Source of the DNA: Lepidurus packardi
Taxonomy: Eukaryota > Arthropoda > Branchiopoda > Notostraca > Triopsidae
Assembly: GCA_023053545.1 (NCBI GenBank)
Contig: JAKZAN010000006.1
Location: forward strand, 7,445,001 to 7,509,000
DNA length: 64,000 nt
Direction of reading: 5' to 3'
Position 1 is the stretch's first letter. Each line of letters opens with the position of its first letter. The position numbers were made by a program, and so were the translations under genes. Below, in pieces: positions 58,201 to 62,696 of the stretch. Below the pieces are notes generated by a model that was not told the origin of the DNA, did no database searches, and worked only from the letters and a program-made list of their open reading frames with translations.

Positions 58201-60280
58201 CTCCCACCTTTTATTAAGATTATTATTAACGTTATTTTGACAAGAATGATTTCCAAAACAATTCAAAATAACTTCAGTCTGAAACAACCCCGTTTTCCAT
58301 TTTCTTACGTGAGAAATAATCTCTTTAAAAAGTTGTGATTTTTGCCTTTGGTGTGTCTTGATTTTGCGCCTCACAACGTGTGCGAAAATGTCCGCTGCCT
58401 TTTTCGATTTTTCGTGTTCTTGTTTATCAGTTGGTTGGTTCAATTATAGACTTTTTTTCTTCCCGTCACACATGTTACCATTTCAATTGCGAATATGTTA
58501 TCGACCAAGCCGTCTTCCCCACTTACATGACCAATCAAATTGGGCTAATTCTCATTTATATTTGTTTTTACTAATTGGAATGCCCTGCACATACGGGCAG
58601 ACAAGAAAACGACAAGCCAATCCAGAATGGCGACTCACGATAGCCAGTACATAGAAAGCTGTAACCATTTGATTATTAATTTTGGTTTTTATAGGTTGTA
58701 TTTTTTAGCTTATTTAAAAGCGAGGCCAAATTATGTCAAATTGCGTGGGTTTCAGCTCTCATGTTTTCTAATATTGACCTCCCCCCCTTCCCACCCCCCT
58801 ATTGTACATTTCGCTTTCCCAACTATCCCAGTGATAGAGCTTCGCTAAAAAGATTCACATCTTGGTCTGGCAGGACTAAGAAAACAAACATTGGCATTGT
58901 AGGAGCTCCGATTTGGAAAATTTACCTACAACTGTGCGATTTGAGTGCATTTTGTGTGCATGATGAGTGCATCCCTTTTGTTAATACCGGTTTTAAGATA
59001 ATGAGTTGGACCTCCCTGCAACCTCTGGCCCTTTGGTCCTTATTCAACACCATTGAAATTTTACTGTACATATTTATACTTCTTAACATGACATTTTTGA
59101 ATCTTACGTACACCGTCTTATGCAAATCTCAGTCGTTCGAGGATTTCTTTCATTGAATTGGTACACGATAGTTGATCGGGTGATAATACGTTTCTTTATA
59201 CTTTCAGGTCGTCTGGATGCCTTGGGTAGTGAGAACTTGATAATGTTTAATAGTTTGTCAGCCCAGAAGGAATTGGTAGGCCAATTAGAGCATGATTTGG
59301 CGAACGTAAATACGTTTTCGACGTACTACCGCACCGAAGGAGAAGTAATTTGTTTGTAGTTTTGTGCTCATGCATCAAGGTAATTCATAGGGCCAAGCTG
59401 CAGCCACGGAATGGGTTGCAGAAGCTGTGAAAGATGCTAATATGGCTGGTTCGCCGTCTTTCCAGACTAGTAATACCGACATGGATACGGCGGCTACTCT
59501 ATTGCCTATTTTACAAGCTCAACGAGAGCGTTTTAGGTTAGAAAGTCATTTTACTTACGTTTTAATGGTGTGCAAATTTTATACGTGCTGGGGACGTACT
59601 TAGAGCTCGCAATCAAGAATTGGAGGCGCAAGTTTTAGAGCATCAACAGCAAATGGCCCTCACGCATAATGAAGTTGAACGCTTGCGGGCTGATAACGTG
59701 GCATTGTATGAGAAAGTTCGCTTCTTGCAAAGCTATTCTGGCCAGGTAAAAAGGCACTCATAACGTAACTCGTCCTGGCGGTCGAGCACTTACATGGATT
59801 TTGTGCGTTTAGCGTTCTAACGCGGCAGCATTGACTTCGACTGCAGCCGAGTCGCGCTATGAATCACAGTACGAAGAACGTTTAGATCCCTTCGCTACAT
59901 TTTCGCGTCGTGAACGCTACCGTAAACTACAGCAGCTTGGTCCGTTTGAAAAGATTATGTATTCTTTGGTAAGTGCTATTTTTCTTTGTGCTTATTTCCG
60001 CTGAACAAATACTTCAACCTATCTTAGAGCCAAGCAATCCTGTCTAATAAAGTCGTCCGCACCGGAGCCGTGGTATACTTCATGATATTGCACGCGCTCG
60101 TGTTTTTGGTACTGTACAGTCTAGCATACACGGAGACTTGTCACCGGGACGTGACAGCGGAGTGCTTTCAGAGGTAATTCCTGACTGCAAAGCAATGCAA
60201 AATGAAGTATCTTATTTAATGCCTCGTTTAGGTTCGATGAGCACATGGAGAAGGCTCATGGAGTCAAATTTCACACCTAA
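13136..60280 (+). CDS. CASP: CASP Golgi membrane protein (alternative product of the cut/Cux locus), 5' partial
   Basis: Visible spliced CDS: 13136-13203, 13798-13930, 14079-14145, 15595-15643, 33970-34200, 41929-42110, 42391-42533, 59208-59305, 59391-59536, 59604-59745, 59813-59968, 60028-60173, 60232-60280. It encodes 535 residues after a split first codon, then stop; all phases agree. The protein is a long coiled coil and then one C-terminal transmembrane segment ([20 protein letters not shown]) with the Tyr and His conserved in CASP membrane spans. Recognisable family blocks are [34 protein letters not shown] and [10 protein letters not shown]. In vertebrates CASP is a golgin-like tail-anchored protein of the Golgi, made from the CUX1 gene by alternative splicing. 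The N-terminal exons (the family's FQYWKRFDL region) are not found in 1-13135 and probably lie upstream. The transcript skips all Cut-only exons. Confidence 0.93.
13798..13930 (+). CDS. CASP: CASP/long Cux coiled-coil exon
   Basis: Acceptor cgtttag, donor tgtaagtt. It encodes a 44-residue heptad-rich stretch containing [20 protein letters not shown], the counterpart of vertebrate CUX1 LQNDFAEKERKLQE. It ends in phase 1. Confidence 0.92.
14079..14145 (+). CDS. CASP: CASP/long Cux coiled-coil exon
   Basis: Acceptor ttccacag, donor aagtacg. It encodes [20 protein letters not shown], matching the vertebrate TELFDLKTKYDEE region. It is in phase with its neighbours, and the upstream intron is only 148 bp. 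Confidence 0.92.
14310..14801 (-). mobile_element. MITE copy C (TTAA-type family)
   Basis: 492 bp in the same orientation as copy A. Its termini are diverged (left GGTTCCCGTATACCTTAGC, right ...GAGGTATGCGTGAACC), with TTAA after the right end. It lies in the CASP intron between exons 14145 and 15595. Confidence 0.83.
15595..15643 (+). CDS. CASP: CASP/long Cux exon with TDLERANQ motif
   Basis: Acceptor cgctgcag, donor caggtaagc. It encodes [16 protein letters not shown], and TDLERANQ is identical to vertebrate CUX1/CASP. It is the last exon before the 18.3 kb intron that houses the Cut-specific promoter and first exon. Confidence 0.93.
16863..17693 (+). mobile_element. Tigger/pogo-type DNA transposon, internally deleted, 831 bp
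   Basis: The ends are inverted repeats: the left reads CAGTAGATGCCGGTTATTGT and the right, reverse-complemented, reads CAGTAGACGCCGCTTACTGT, with similarity continuing through an ATCA. Both ends are flanked by TA, the target site of the Tc1/mariner superfamily. Inside, an ORF from 17309 encodes about 84 residues whose first 55 look like the CENP-B/Tigger N-terminal helix-turn-helix: [17 protein letters not shown]...[19 protein letters not shown]. The rest of the transposase, including the DDE catalytic domain, is missing, so the copy is non-autonomous. It lies in the CASP intron, about 2.4 kb upstream of the candidate Cut promoter. Confidence 0.85.
17309..17563 (+). pseudogene. Remnant of Tigger-type transposase (N-terminal DNA-binding domain only)
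   Basis: 84 codons, start ATG at 17309. The N-terminal helix-turn-helix of CENP-B/Tigger transposases is recognisable ([11 protein letters not shown], then [14 protein letters not shown]). The reading frame leaves similarity near residue 60 and stops before any DDE domain. It could at most make a free DNA-binding domain. Assignment is by motif recognition. Confidence 0.7.
18940..19440. other. GC- and CpG-rich island upstream of the Cut first exon
   Basis: Base composition changes abruptly here to CpG-rich sequence (cggcgactcgcg, gacgcgcgcatcg, ctcggcggccttgacg), unlike the AT-rich flanks. No reading frame with family similarity is seen. It is the most promoter-like stretch between the CASP exons and the Cut first exon. 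Confidence 0.4.
19310..19344 (+). promoter_or_regulatory. Candidate Inr + DPE core promoter for the Cut transcript
   Basis: TCAGTC at 19310-19315 fits the arthropod initiator TCAKTY. With its A (19312) as +1, the sequence at +28 is GGACC, fitting the downstream promoter element RGWYV at its required spacing. No TATA box sits at -30. It lies in a GC-rich stretch (about 18.9-19.4 kb), 2.75 kb upstream of the Cut ATG, as expected for a developmental gene with a long or spliced 5' UTR. The match is short, so chance is possible. Confidence 0.35.
21130..21608 (+). repeat. Degenerate tandem repeat, about 3 units of 130-190 bp
   Basis: Units share gtaaaaatttcaaaccgagt, gaaaaacttgtgttttctg, cacttt-ggggg-agaaca and cgcgatttttcttgtccacg-type segments. 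The array ends about 460 bp before the Cut ATG and would be 5' UTR or 5' UTR intron. Confidence 0.65.
22066..22158 (+). CDS. ct: Cut-specific first coding exon
   Basis: ATG at 22066 (purine at -3) opens a 31-residue segment, [14 protein letters not shown]...LLAHQFWQQ, ending at donor caagtgagt in phase 0. Insect Cut begins with a similar stretch ending LLAQFWQQ and continues RATLAEKEV; here FWQQ joins RAALAEKEV of exon 33970 exactly in phase. The reading frame is open for 27 codons upstream without an ATG, so 22066 is the natural start. The exon lies inside the CASP intron, so Cut transcripts need their own promoter. Confidence 0.92.
22066..56466 (+). CDS. ct: Cut homeobox transcription factor, 12 coding exons, complete
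   Basis: Spliced CDS: 22066-22158, 33970-34200, 41929-42110, 42391-42533, 42954-44225, 51094-51254, 52210-52445, 52584-52894, 53551-53870, 54012-54270, 54532-55109, 55192-56466. The total is 5061 nt, or 1686 residues plus stop, and every junction is in phase with GT-AG ends. Domains: arthropod-type N-terminus (1-31), coiled coil (about 32-215), low-complexity Ser/Gln/His/Pro region, CUT1 (about 557-640), CUT2 (about 973-1050), CUT3 (about 1241-1308), homeodomain (about 1361-1420), acidic tail. The homeodomain recognition helix reads [12 protein letters not shown], with the His at position 50 typical of Cut proteins. Two C-terminal motifs shared with insect Cut are present: [11 protein letters not shown] (about 1600) and INGVCVLQ (about 1633). 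In the family, Cut is a nuclear DNA-binding protein that specifies external sensory organ and neuronal fates. The coiled-coil exons are shared with CASP. Identification is from recognised similarity, not a search. Confidence 0.96.
23196..23209. repeat. Poly-C tract, 14 bp
   Basis: Uninterrupted C run in the first Cut intron, one of several long G/C homopolymers. Confidence 0.9.
25750..25879. mobile_element. 130 bp inverted-repeat element with internal tandem repeat
   Basis: The 32 bp ends are near-perfect inverted repeats (CTCGACAATATGACTACGG versus CTCGACAATAGGACTACGG from the other end, 2 mismatches in 32). Between them a 21 bp unit (tccttatgtcgaggtttgtag) occurs twice in tandem. No coding capacity. 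It could fold into a long hairpin. Confidence 0.65.
26194..26280 (+). repeat. Tandem duplication, 2 units of about 42 bp
   Basis: cagtaccatcttttgaccaa...gcaactatttgcaa followed by caggaccatcttttgaccca...tcaactacttgcag. Confidence 0.65.
27374..27438 (+). mobile_element. MITE fragment E (right end only)
   Basis: The last 65 bp of the family: the block with cagcgccatct, then GCTAAGGTATACGGGAGCC and TTAA. The left part is missing. Confidence 0.75.
29580..29736. repeat. Second, degraded copy related to the 25.75 kb element
   Basis: It contains agtccttttgtcgcggtttg followed by tagtccttgtg, and later gtcgggtccgtagtcctttt then gtcgattagtgcttgtgtc, matching the core and right arm of the element at 25750-25879. 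The inverted-repeat structure is no longer clear. Confidence 0.5.
31672..32195 (+). mobile_element. MITE copy D (TTAA-type family), intact flanks
   Basis: 524 bp with left end GGCTCCCGTATACCTTAGC, right end GCTAAGTTGTACAGGAGCC and TTAA directly on both sides. This copy best shows the target duplication, which points to a piggyBac-mobilised MITE. It lies in the first intron of Cut. Confidence 0.87.
33282..33293. repeat. Poly-G tract, 12 bp, next to poly-T
   Basis: Ten T then twelve G then agggggac; a T/G homopolymer junction. Confidence 0.9.
33486..33934 (+). repeat. Direct duplication of about 130 bp just upstream of exon 33970
   Basis: 33486-33622 and 33810-33934 share ttcttgttttgtttgtcctt, tgacgtct-ttgccaat-tgtt, tatttgtttg and aaaatctgtt-atttccacctt in the same order. 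They flank a 190 bp spacer, and the second copy ends about 35 bp before the acceptor. Confidence 0.7.
33970..34200 (+). CDS. ct: Shared Cut/CASP coiled-coil exon (RAALAEKEV ... LELAAKEKE)
   Basis: 77 codons, phase 0 at both ends, acceptor ttcttgtag, donor gaggtaca. It starts [18 protein letters not shown], passes through a less conserved Gln/Gly/Thr-rich linker, and ends in [14 protein letters not shown], matching CUX1 RSSLEVELAAKERE. It accepts either the CASP exon at 15643 or the Cut first exon at 22158. An internal strong donor (caggtgagc, cutting after 34023) is also in frame. Confidence 0.94.
38517..38661 (+). repeat. Dispersed 145 bp repeat with central palindrome, copy 1
   Basis: Begins ggaccttttcatt and ends agacgcgtaaaggggaaaaa. 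It contains a perfect 24 bp palindrome at 38549-38572 centred on ACCATGACGTCATGGT. Copy 2 lies 1.8 kb downstream in the same orientation. Confidence 0.75.
40320..40462 (+). repeat. Dispersed 145 bp repeat with central palindrome, copy 2
   Basis: Aligns along its length with 38517-38661. The palindrome core CTACCATGACGTCATGGTAG (20 bp) is intact at 40356-40375, but the outer bases differ. Both copies are in the intron between exons 34200 and 41929. Confidence 0.75.
41929..42110 (+). CDS. ct: Shared Cut/CASP coiled-coil exon
   Basis: Acceptor ccttgcag, donor gaggtaaat. It encodes [20 protein letters not shown] followed by heptads ending [12 protein letters not shown]1 has VEDVQRLQASLTKLREN and YEEVKKELN at the same places. 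It ends in phase 2. Confidence 0.95.
42175..42219 (+). repeat. Duplicated 3' splice-site region (pseudo-acceptor of exon 42391)
   Basis: cccttgtttcagcagcatac followed by tgaagtc matches the real junction cccttgtttccacagcatac then tgaagtc at 42375-42402, and similarity extends about 45 bp upstream. After tgaagtc the copy departs from the exon. Confidence 0.75.
42391..42533 (+). CDS. ct: Shared Cut/CASP exon with PLEVLLLE motif; last common exon
   Basis: Acceptor tttccacag, donor aaggtaagt. It encodes [12 protein letters not shown]...[20 protein letters not shown], near-identical in its core to CUX1 [20 protein letters not shown]. It ends in phase 1, from which either the Cut exon at 42954 or the CASP exon at 59208 can follow. 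A diverged copy of its 3' splice site lies about 185 bp upstream. Confidence 0.95.
42954..44225 (+). CDS. ct: Cut exon: low-complexity region and CUT1 repeat
   Basis: This 1272 nt exon has acceptor tttaaag and donor aaaggtacg. The first two thirds are compositionally biased: Ser/Pro-rich, then Gln/His tracts ([27 protein letters not shown]) and Arg/Asp-rich stretches. The last 85 residues are CUT repeat 1: [40 protein letters not shown] and [15 protein letters not shown], ending LIPRK, almost identical to insect CUT1. The frame stays open upstream to an ATG at 42893, but that stretch ([11 protein letters not shown]...) has no family similarity and is read as intron. Confidence 0.94.
45114..45126. 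repeat. Poly-G tract, 13 bp
   Basis: Uninterrupted G run in the Cut intron 44226-51093. Confidence 0.9.
46724..46889 (+). repeat. Degenerate tandem duplication
   Basis: Two units share ctgttaaaaattt, ctaggtta and tttcattgttgac (46724-46780 and 46827-46889). Confidence 0.5.
47189..47203. repeat. Poly-G tract, 15 bp
   Basis: Uninterrupted G run in the same intron as the 45.1 kb tract. Confidence 0.9.
50776..50968 (+). repeat. Tandem duplication, 2 units of about 80 bp
   Basis: 50776-50855 and 50886-50968 share gggttttttcgctttttttcgccaga-type sequence, tacttgtact and aattgattgggaagg-aggtcagcg. Lies in the intron just before exon 51094. Confidence 0.7.
51094..51254 (+). CDS. ct: Cut exon between CUT1 and CUT2 ([10 protein letters not shown] motif)
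   Basis: Acceptor cgttgcag, donor caggtaagg. It encodes [17 protein letters not shown], matching the insect Cut [11 protein letters not shown] segment, then an acidic/Gln-rich linker. It begins in phase 1, giving Gly at the junction, and ends in phase 0. Confidence 0.92.
51255..52209 (+). other. Cut intron with GA-rich tract
   Basis: A 955 bp intron with a GA-rich stretch at about 51740-51790 (gagacagagcgagagaaaga). Similar GA-rich sequence recurs at 52990-53030 in the intron after exon 52894. Nothing else recognised. Confidence 0.55.
52210..52445 (+). CDS. ct: Cut exon with [19 protein letters not shown] motif
   Basis: Acceptor gttttgcag, donor aaaggtaca. It encodes [26 protein letters not shown], a linker motif of arthropod Cut, followed by an Ala-rich stretch and [13 protein letters not shown]. 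The frame is open upstream to an ATG at 52087, but that part has no recognised similarity and includes the polypyrimidine-poor intron end. Ends in phase 2. Confidence 0.88.
52584..52894 (+). CDS. ct: Cut exon with [17 protein letters not shown] motif
   Basis: The acceptor is taken at gaggtag (AG at 52582-52583); the earlier AG at 52578-52579 would give an immediate stop in phase. It encodes a helix-like motif [20 protein letters not shown], then QDLSLPKSK, then a Lys/Glu/Ser-rich acidic stretch ending VKTET. QDLSL is also present in insect Cut. The polypyrimidine tract is weak. Donor acgggtaagt, phase 1. Confidence 0.85.
53551..53870 (+). CDS. ct: Cut exon: Pro-rich linker and start of CUT2
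   Basis: Acceptor cctaattag, donor agggtaaaa. It encodes a Pro/Ser/Met-rich linker, then [17 protein letters not shown] and [26 protein letters not shown], which match insect Cut almost word for word. CUT2 starts at about 53841 and is interrupted by a 141 bp intron after DIVKR. Confidence 0.94.
54012..54270 (+). CDS. ct: Cut exon: bulk of CUT2 repeat
   Basis: It encodes [49 protein letters not shown] and [20 protein letters not shown], nearly identical to insect CUT2. This is the most conserved block in the window. Acceptor gcaacag, donor cacgtaag, phase 1. Confidence 0.96.
54532..55109 (+). CDS. ct: Cut exon: linker and first half of CUT3
   Basis: Acceptor atttcag, donor aaagtaagg. It contains His/Pro/Gly-rich linkers, a Gly/Ala tract (residues around [15 protein letters not shown]), then [13 protein letters not shown] and [15 protein letters not shown], the first half of CUT3 with the conserved N-terminal extension. 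Phase 0 at the 3' end. Confidence 0.94.
55192..56466 (+). CDS. ct: Cut terminal exon: second half of CUT3, homeodomain, acidic tail, stop
   Basis: The acceptor follows a long T tract (ttcatgggcag). It encodes [40 protein letters not shown] and [11 protein letters not shown] (CUT3), then a basic [15 protein letters not shown] segment. The homeodomain spans 55486-55665, opening [19 protein letters not shown] and ending [16 protein letters not shown]. The tail has Asp/Glu runs, [11 protein letters not shown] and [12 protein letters not shown], and closes with an acidic [12 protein letters not shown] before TAG at 56464. Confidence 0.96.
   Translation: MFGEAVLGLSQGSVSELLSKPKPWHMLSIKGREPFIRMQLWLSDARNIEKLQRLKNQRREAGKRRRETLDGHSNPNAPTQSAETSSNDSQDNNDSVSATKKQRVLFSEPQKEALKLAYTLDPYPSTSTIEFLSNELGLSTRTITNWFHNHRMRLKQQTGNQNTASESSPLLASLEQLQQQSGGDLNGREGQWDPMKFRLLLNQRLLELEAVEGNFPLGGFPPGFPAGLTYHPFYATGMLSQFCLGLTAEQANNPHSGLDLTVNKDFEGDRDADADADAEMNEGDQEHEAGSSEYDSGLSTPSPRPVPHCESSASPAMANVHRNRPELLRPELTVERSSRRSRKPAAPQWVNPQWQEPEEDKEDNGDKKEEILINGVCVLQTSEDNNNGKVAVVAEAAIRSEDVEDSPEASSSVKPEPVESNEDL
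56592..56605 (+). promoter_or_regulatory. Candidate polyadenylation signals for Cut
   Basis: Two AATAAA hexamers occur at 56592 and 56600, about 126 and 134 nt after the Cut stop codon. They are the first after the stop. A longer 3' UTR ending further downstream is equally possible, since AT-rich sequence follows for over 2 kb. Confidence 0.35.
58119..58135. repeat. Poly-C tract, 17 bp
   Basis: The longest homopolymer noticed, 1.65 kb after the Cut stop. Confidence 0.9.
59208..59305 (+). CDS. CASP: CASP-specific exon 1
   Basis: Acceptor ctttcag, donor aacgtaaat. It enters in phase 1 (Gly at the junction with 42533). It encodes [32 protein letters not shown], aligning with the vertebrate CASP segment ending ELIARLEQDL. 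Confidence 0.88.
59391..59536 (+). CDS. CASP: CASP-specific exon 2
   Basis: An 85 bp intron precedes it; acceptor ttcatag, donor ttaggtta. It encodes an acidic/Ala/Thr-rich stretch and then [13 protein letters not shown], matching vertebrate LLSIISSQRERFR. Confidence 0.92.
59604..59745 (+). CDS. CASP: CASP-specific exon 3
   Basis: A 67 bp intron precedes it. It encodes [15 protein letters not shown], then [25 protein letters not shown], clearly CASP (vertebrate LRADNIKLFEKIKFLQSYPG). Donor caggtaaaa, phase 0. Confidence 0.95.
59813..59968 (+). CDS. CASP: CASP-specific exon 4 with [10 protein letters not shown] motif
   Basis: A 67 bp intron precedes it; acceptor cgtttag, donor ttggtaagt. It encodes [45 protein letters not shown] is a hallmark of CASP proteins. 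Confidence 0.95.
60028..60173 (+). CDS. CASP: CASP-specific exon 5: transmembrane segment
   Basis: A 59 bp intron precedes it. It encodes [30 protein letters not shown]..., a single hydrophobic span of about 21 residues with the Tyr and His conserved among CASP membrane spans, then a short lumenal tail with Cys residues. LSNK just before the span is also conserved. Confidence 0.95.
60232..60280 (+). CDS. CASP: CASP terminal exon and stop
   Basis: A 58 bp intron precedes it; acceptor cgtttag. It encodes [15 protein letters not shown] then TAA at 60278. Vertebrate CASP ends in a similar short tail (FADHLHKFHEN...). No AATAAA is seen between here and the tRNA gene. Confidence 0.92.
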
Positions 60281-60489
60281 ACTTTTCATTTTCTTTCGGA
60301 TTTGTGAGCACAAGTAAGACTACTCCGTGCTCGCAAGTTAATCTCCATGGCTATTCCTATAAGCACCAGTTTCTTTGGGGAGTTATTTGCAATTGATTTA
60401 ATACACGTCCATGGGATTTCGATCGGCATTTTCTGCATCTTGTTATTATTCCTTTTCCTCTTAGGTGCTGGGAAGCCCAACTAATTCAA

Positions 60490-60562
60490 GTTTCCGTGGT
60501 GTAGCGGTTATCACATCCGCCTAACACGCGGAAGGTCCCCGGTTCGATCCCGGGCGGAAACA
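60490..60562 (+). tRNA. tRNA-Val (anticodon AAC)
   Basis: A 73 nt cloverleaf. Acceptor stem GTTTCCG pairs with CGGAAAC and the discriminator is A. The D-arm contains TGGTGTAGCGGTTATCA (A box), the anticodon loop is CTAACAC with anticodon AAC, and the T-arm is CCCCGGTTCGATCCCGGG (B box). It has no intron. A TTTTT at 60564 can serve as the Pol III terminator. It sits 209 bp after the CASP stop, same strand. Confidence 0.97.
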
Positions 60563-62585
60563 GTTTTTATTTCTCTTTTTCTGCACGTTTTTCTTCGTGC
60601 TTATTAATAGGAAGCTAGTTCTTGCTTTGATATTTTTTTAGATTTTACCAAAAATCAGCAAAATGCTAAGTTAATATAAAGTTATTCTAGTGCAAAATTT
60701 TTCCTAATTTCATGTCGTTAAAATGCACTAGCGAATCGCGTATCGGTGTTAGTTTGTTTATGAAAATTAAGTGTTGTGGCATTGAAAATGATAGTGTACG
60801 TGGAAGTTGGACAAACGCCGAGATGACGAAGACAGTTATTAATTCGGCGCTTCTCATTTGTTCTGTTATGCAAGGTACGATTTATTTTTCTTTGGCATGT
60901 GGAATGTGAGTGGTTTGGGGCCACGCGTTTGCCATAATGCTTAAAGCAACTTGACAGAAGACTTGCTCTATAAGATAATATATAGGGCAGCCTCGCTCCA
61001 TAGAGGAGTCTAGATTTGGCTTTCCTTGATCTGCATATAGCCATGCACTTGCGTGAAGACAGTTGGGACTCTGCTTTTCCAGCGAGAGGCTGTCCGTACA
61101 AACACTTCGTCGAACGAGTACAATTACTCCATTTTTGGGGTCACTCATTCAGATTTCAAAACCATTTCATTCACACGTTTATTAAACAGTTATTGATTTT
61201 GTGTATAGTCAACCATGCACAGACCTTTGTTTTGGCGTGTACCCAGAAATCCAAAAAATGAAGAGGTAATAGTTTCCAGCACCAAAGATCGGTTTAGAGA
61301 TTTGTCTTGTCAGACGTGAAGCATCGTAAGTCTCTTTGAAGTCAGTATGATTGCAAAAGTCACATTCACCAGAAAGCTAGTTTAATGCAATGCGACATAA
61401 CGCGTTAGTAAAGATAGTTCTAGACTAGACTTACCTTTACTAACCCTTTAGTGAGACCTTCCAGTGAGTTAATCGTGATAAGTAATGGGTTTGAGTAACG
61501 GCTGGGTGCTTCTTAAAATACCATCTCTAGTTGTTTGCATTTCCCGCATCTCTGTTTGCGGTTTCCTTTGCGCATGCATTTAAGAGAAGTGCAAATATCT
61601 CTTCTAAAGCCCTCTTCCGTTCTTTTTACGTTAGTGACGTCAAACGTTAGCTTGGGATGCTGCCCAACATACCCACTTTTTGGCGCCGGAAGAAATCCAG
61701 GCTTCCAATATGCTTAATAGAGTCGAGCTATTTTTGACGCTCCCAGCGTTCAATGCCTTGGGAACAGCAACGTAAAAAAGATAGAAAATCTTCCCGTTCC
61801 TGTATCGTAAAAAACTAAATAGAGATAGGCGTTAGAATGTTCCGGAAAATTCAGATTTTTTAAATGTATCAGGCAAGCGAGTATAAGGGTTTCAGACAAG
61901 CTTAACACATACTCGGTCAGGGCATTGGAATAGGAGGGATTAAAGTTAAGTTGAACTATATAGTAATCTAACTATAGCTCAAGATGAAGCAGACGTGTCT
62001 TTCACTGTTATGCAGGTTACATAGCACAGATCTGTCTTCCGAAGACCGCCAAAGACCTAATATTAGACAAAACTTGCAGCTATTCGGAACCTTCTAATAA
62101 GATTTCGGTTAGCAATGCACAGGTGTGCTCACCTAAACTCCTTCTCGAAACTAAAACAACCTAGCTCCACTTGCAAATTTCAGAAGTTGCGAAATTTTTC
62201 ATCCTCGTGAGATTGTTGTTCATGGTTTACGGAAGAAATGAGATCCCATGGTTTACCACATACGTATTCTCGGAACTGGCATTCGTGACTTTTTTGGGGC
62301 AAATATTTGCTAGTATTTCGAAGTTGGCGTTGTCTTCTGTTGGCATCGTGGGCAATCTCTTGCGGTTGTCCTGTTTTTAGCCTTCGGATGCGGAGCTGGG
62401 CCCCCTCTCCCGATTTGATTCTCATTCTAAGTCCAAAGGGGCCCAGTTGTGTCTCTCAGTGTTCGCGGGAGATAATCAGAACTTGCTTGGTTCATCGCTG
62501 ACGAAGTGCTTGTAGTGTTAAGGATCGGATTAACACACCACGAAAAGGATATCTTAGCTAATAAATAAAGTGCGATGCGCTAAGA
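60563..62585. other. Intergenic region between tRNA-Val and the PDZ gene
   Basis: No exon recognised. It presumably contains the PDZ gene promoter and 5' UTR; no convincing core promoter motif was identified. Confidence 0.5.
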
Positions 62586-62696
62586 ATGGCGAAAACCACC
62601 TTAACAGTTGTCCTAAATCGCGACGGGCATGACCAGCCGTGGGGATTTCGGTTACGGGGCGGTGTCGATCTGACGGAGCCATTTATAGTGCAAAAG
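62586..62696 (+). CDS. PDZ protein exon 1 (start codon, PWGFRL loop)
   Basis: 37 codons from ATG, ending LTEPFIVQK at donor aaggtagta in phase 0. An in-frame continuation past the donor has no PDZ similarity. Confidence 0.87.

Larger units (their letters stand above)
56467..59207 (+). other. Cut 3' UTR and CASP intron
   Basis: Follows the Cut stop; holds the candidate polyA signals and a poly-C tract. It remains transcribed as CASP intron. Several short frames are chance. Confidence 0.55.

Noticed and set aside
58761..59156. 131-codon + strand open frame just before the first CASP-specific exon
   Set aside because: Not in phase with the CASP exon and no family similarity; the acceptor at 59207 accounts for the coding start.
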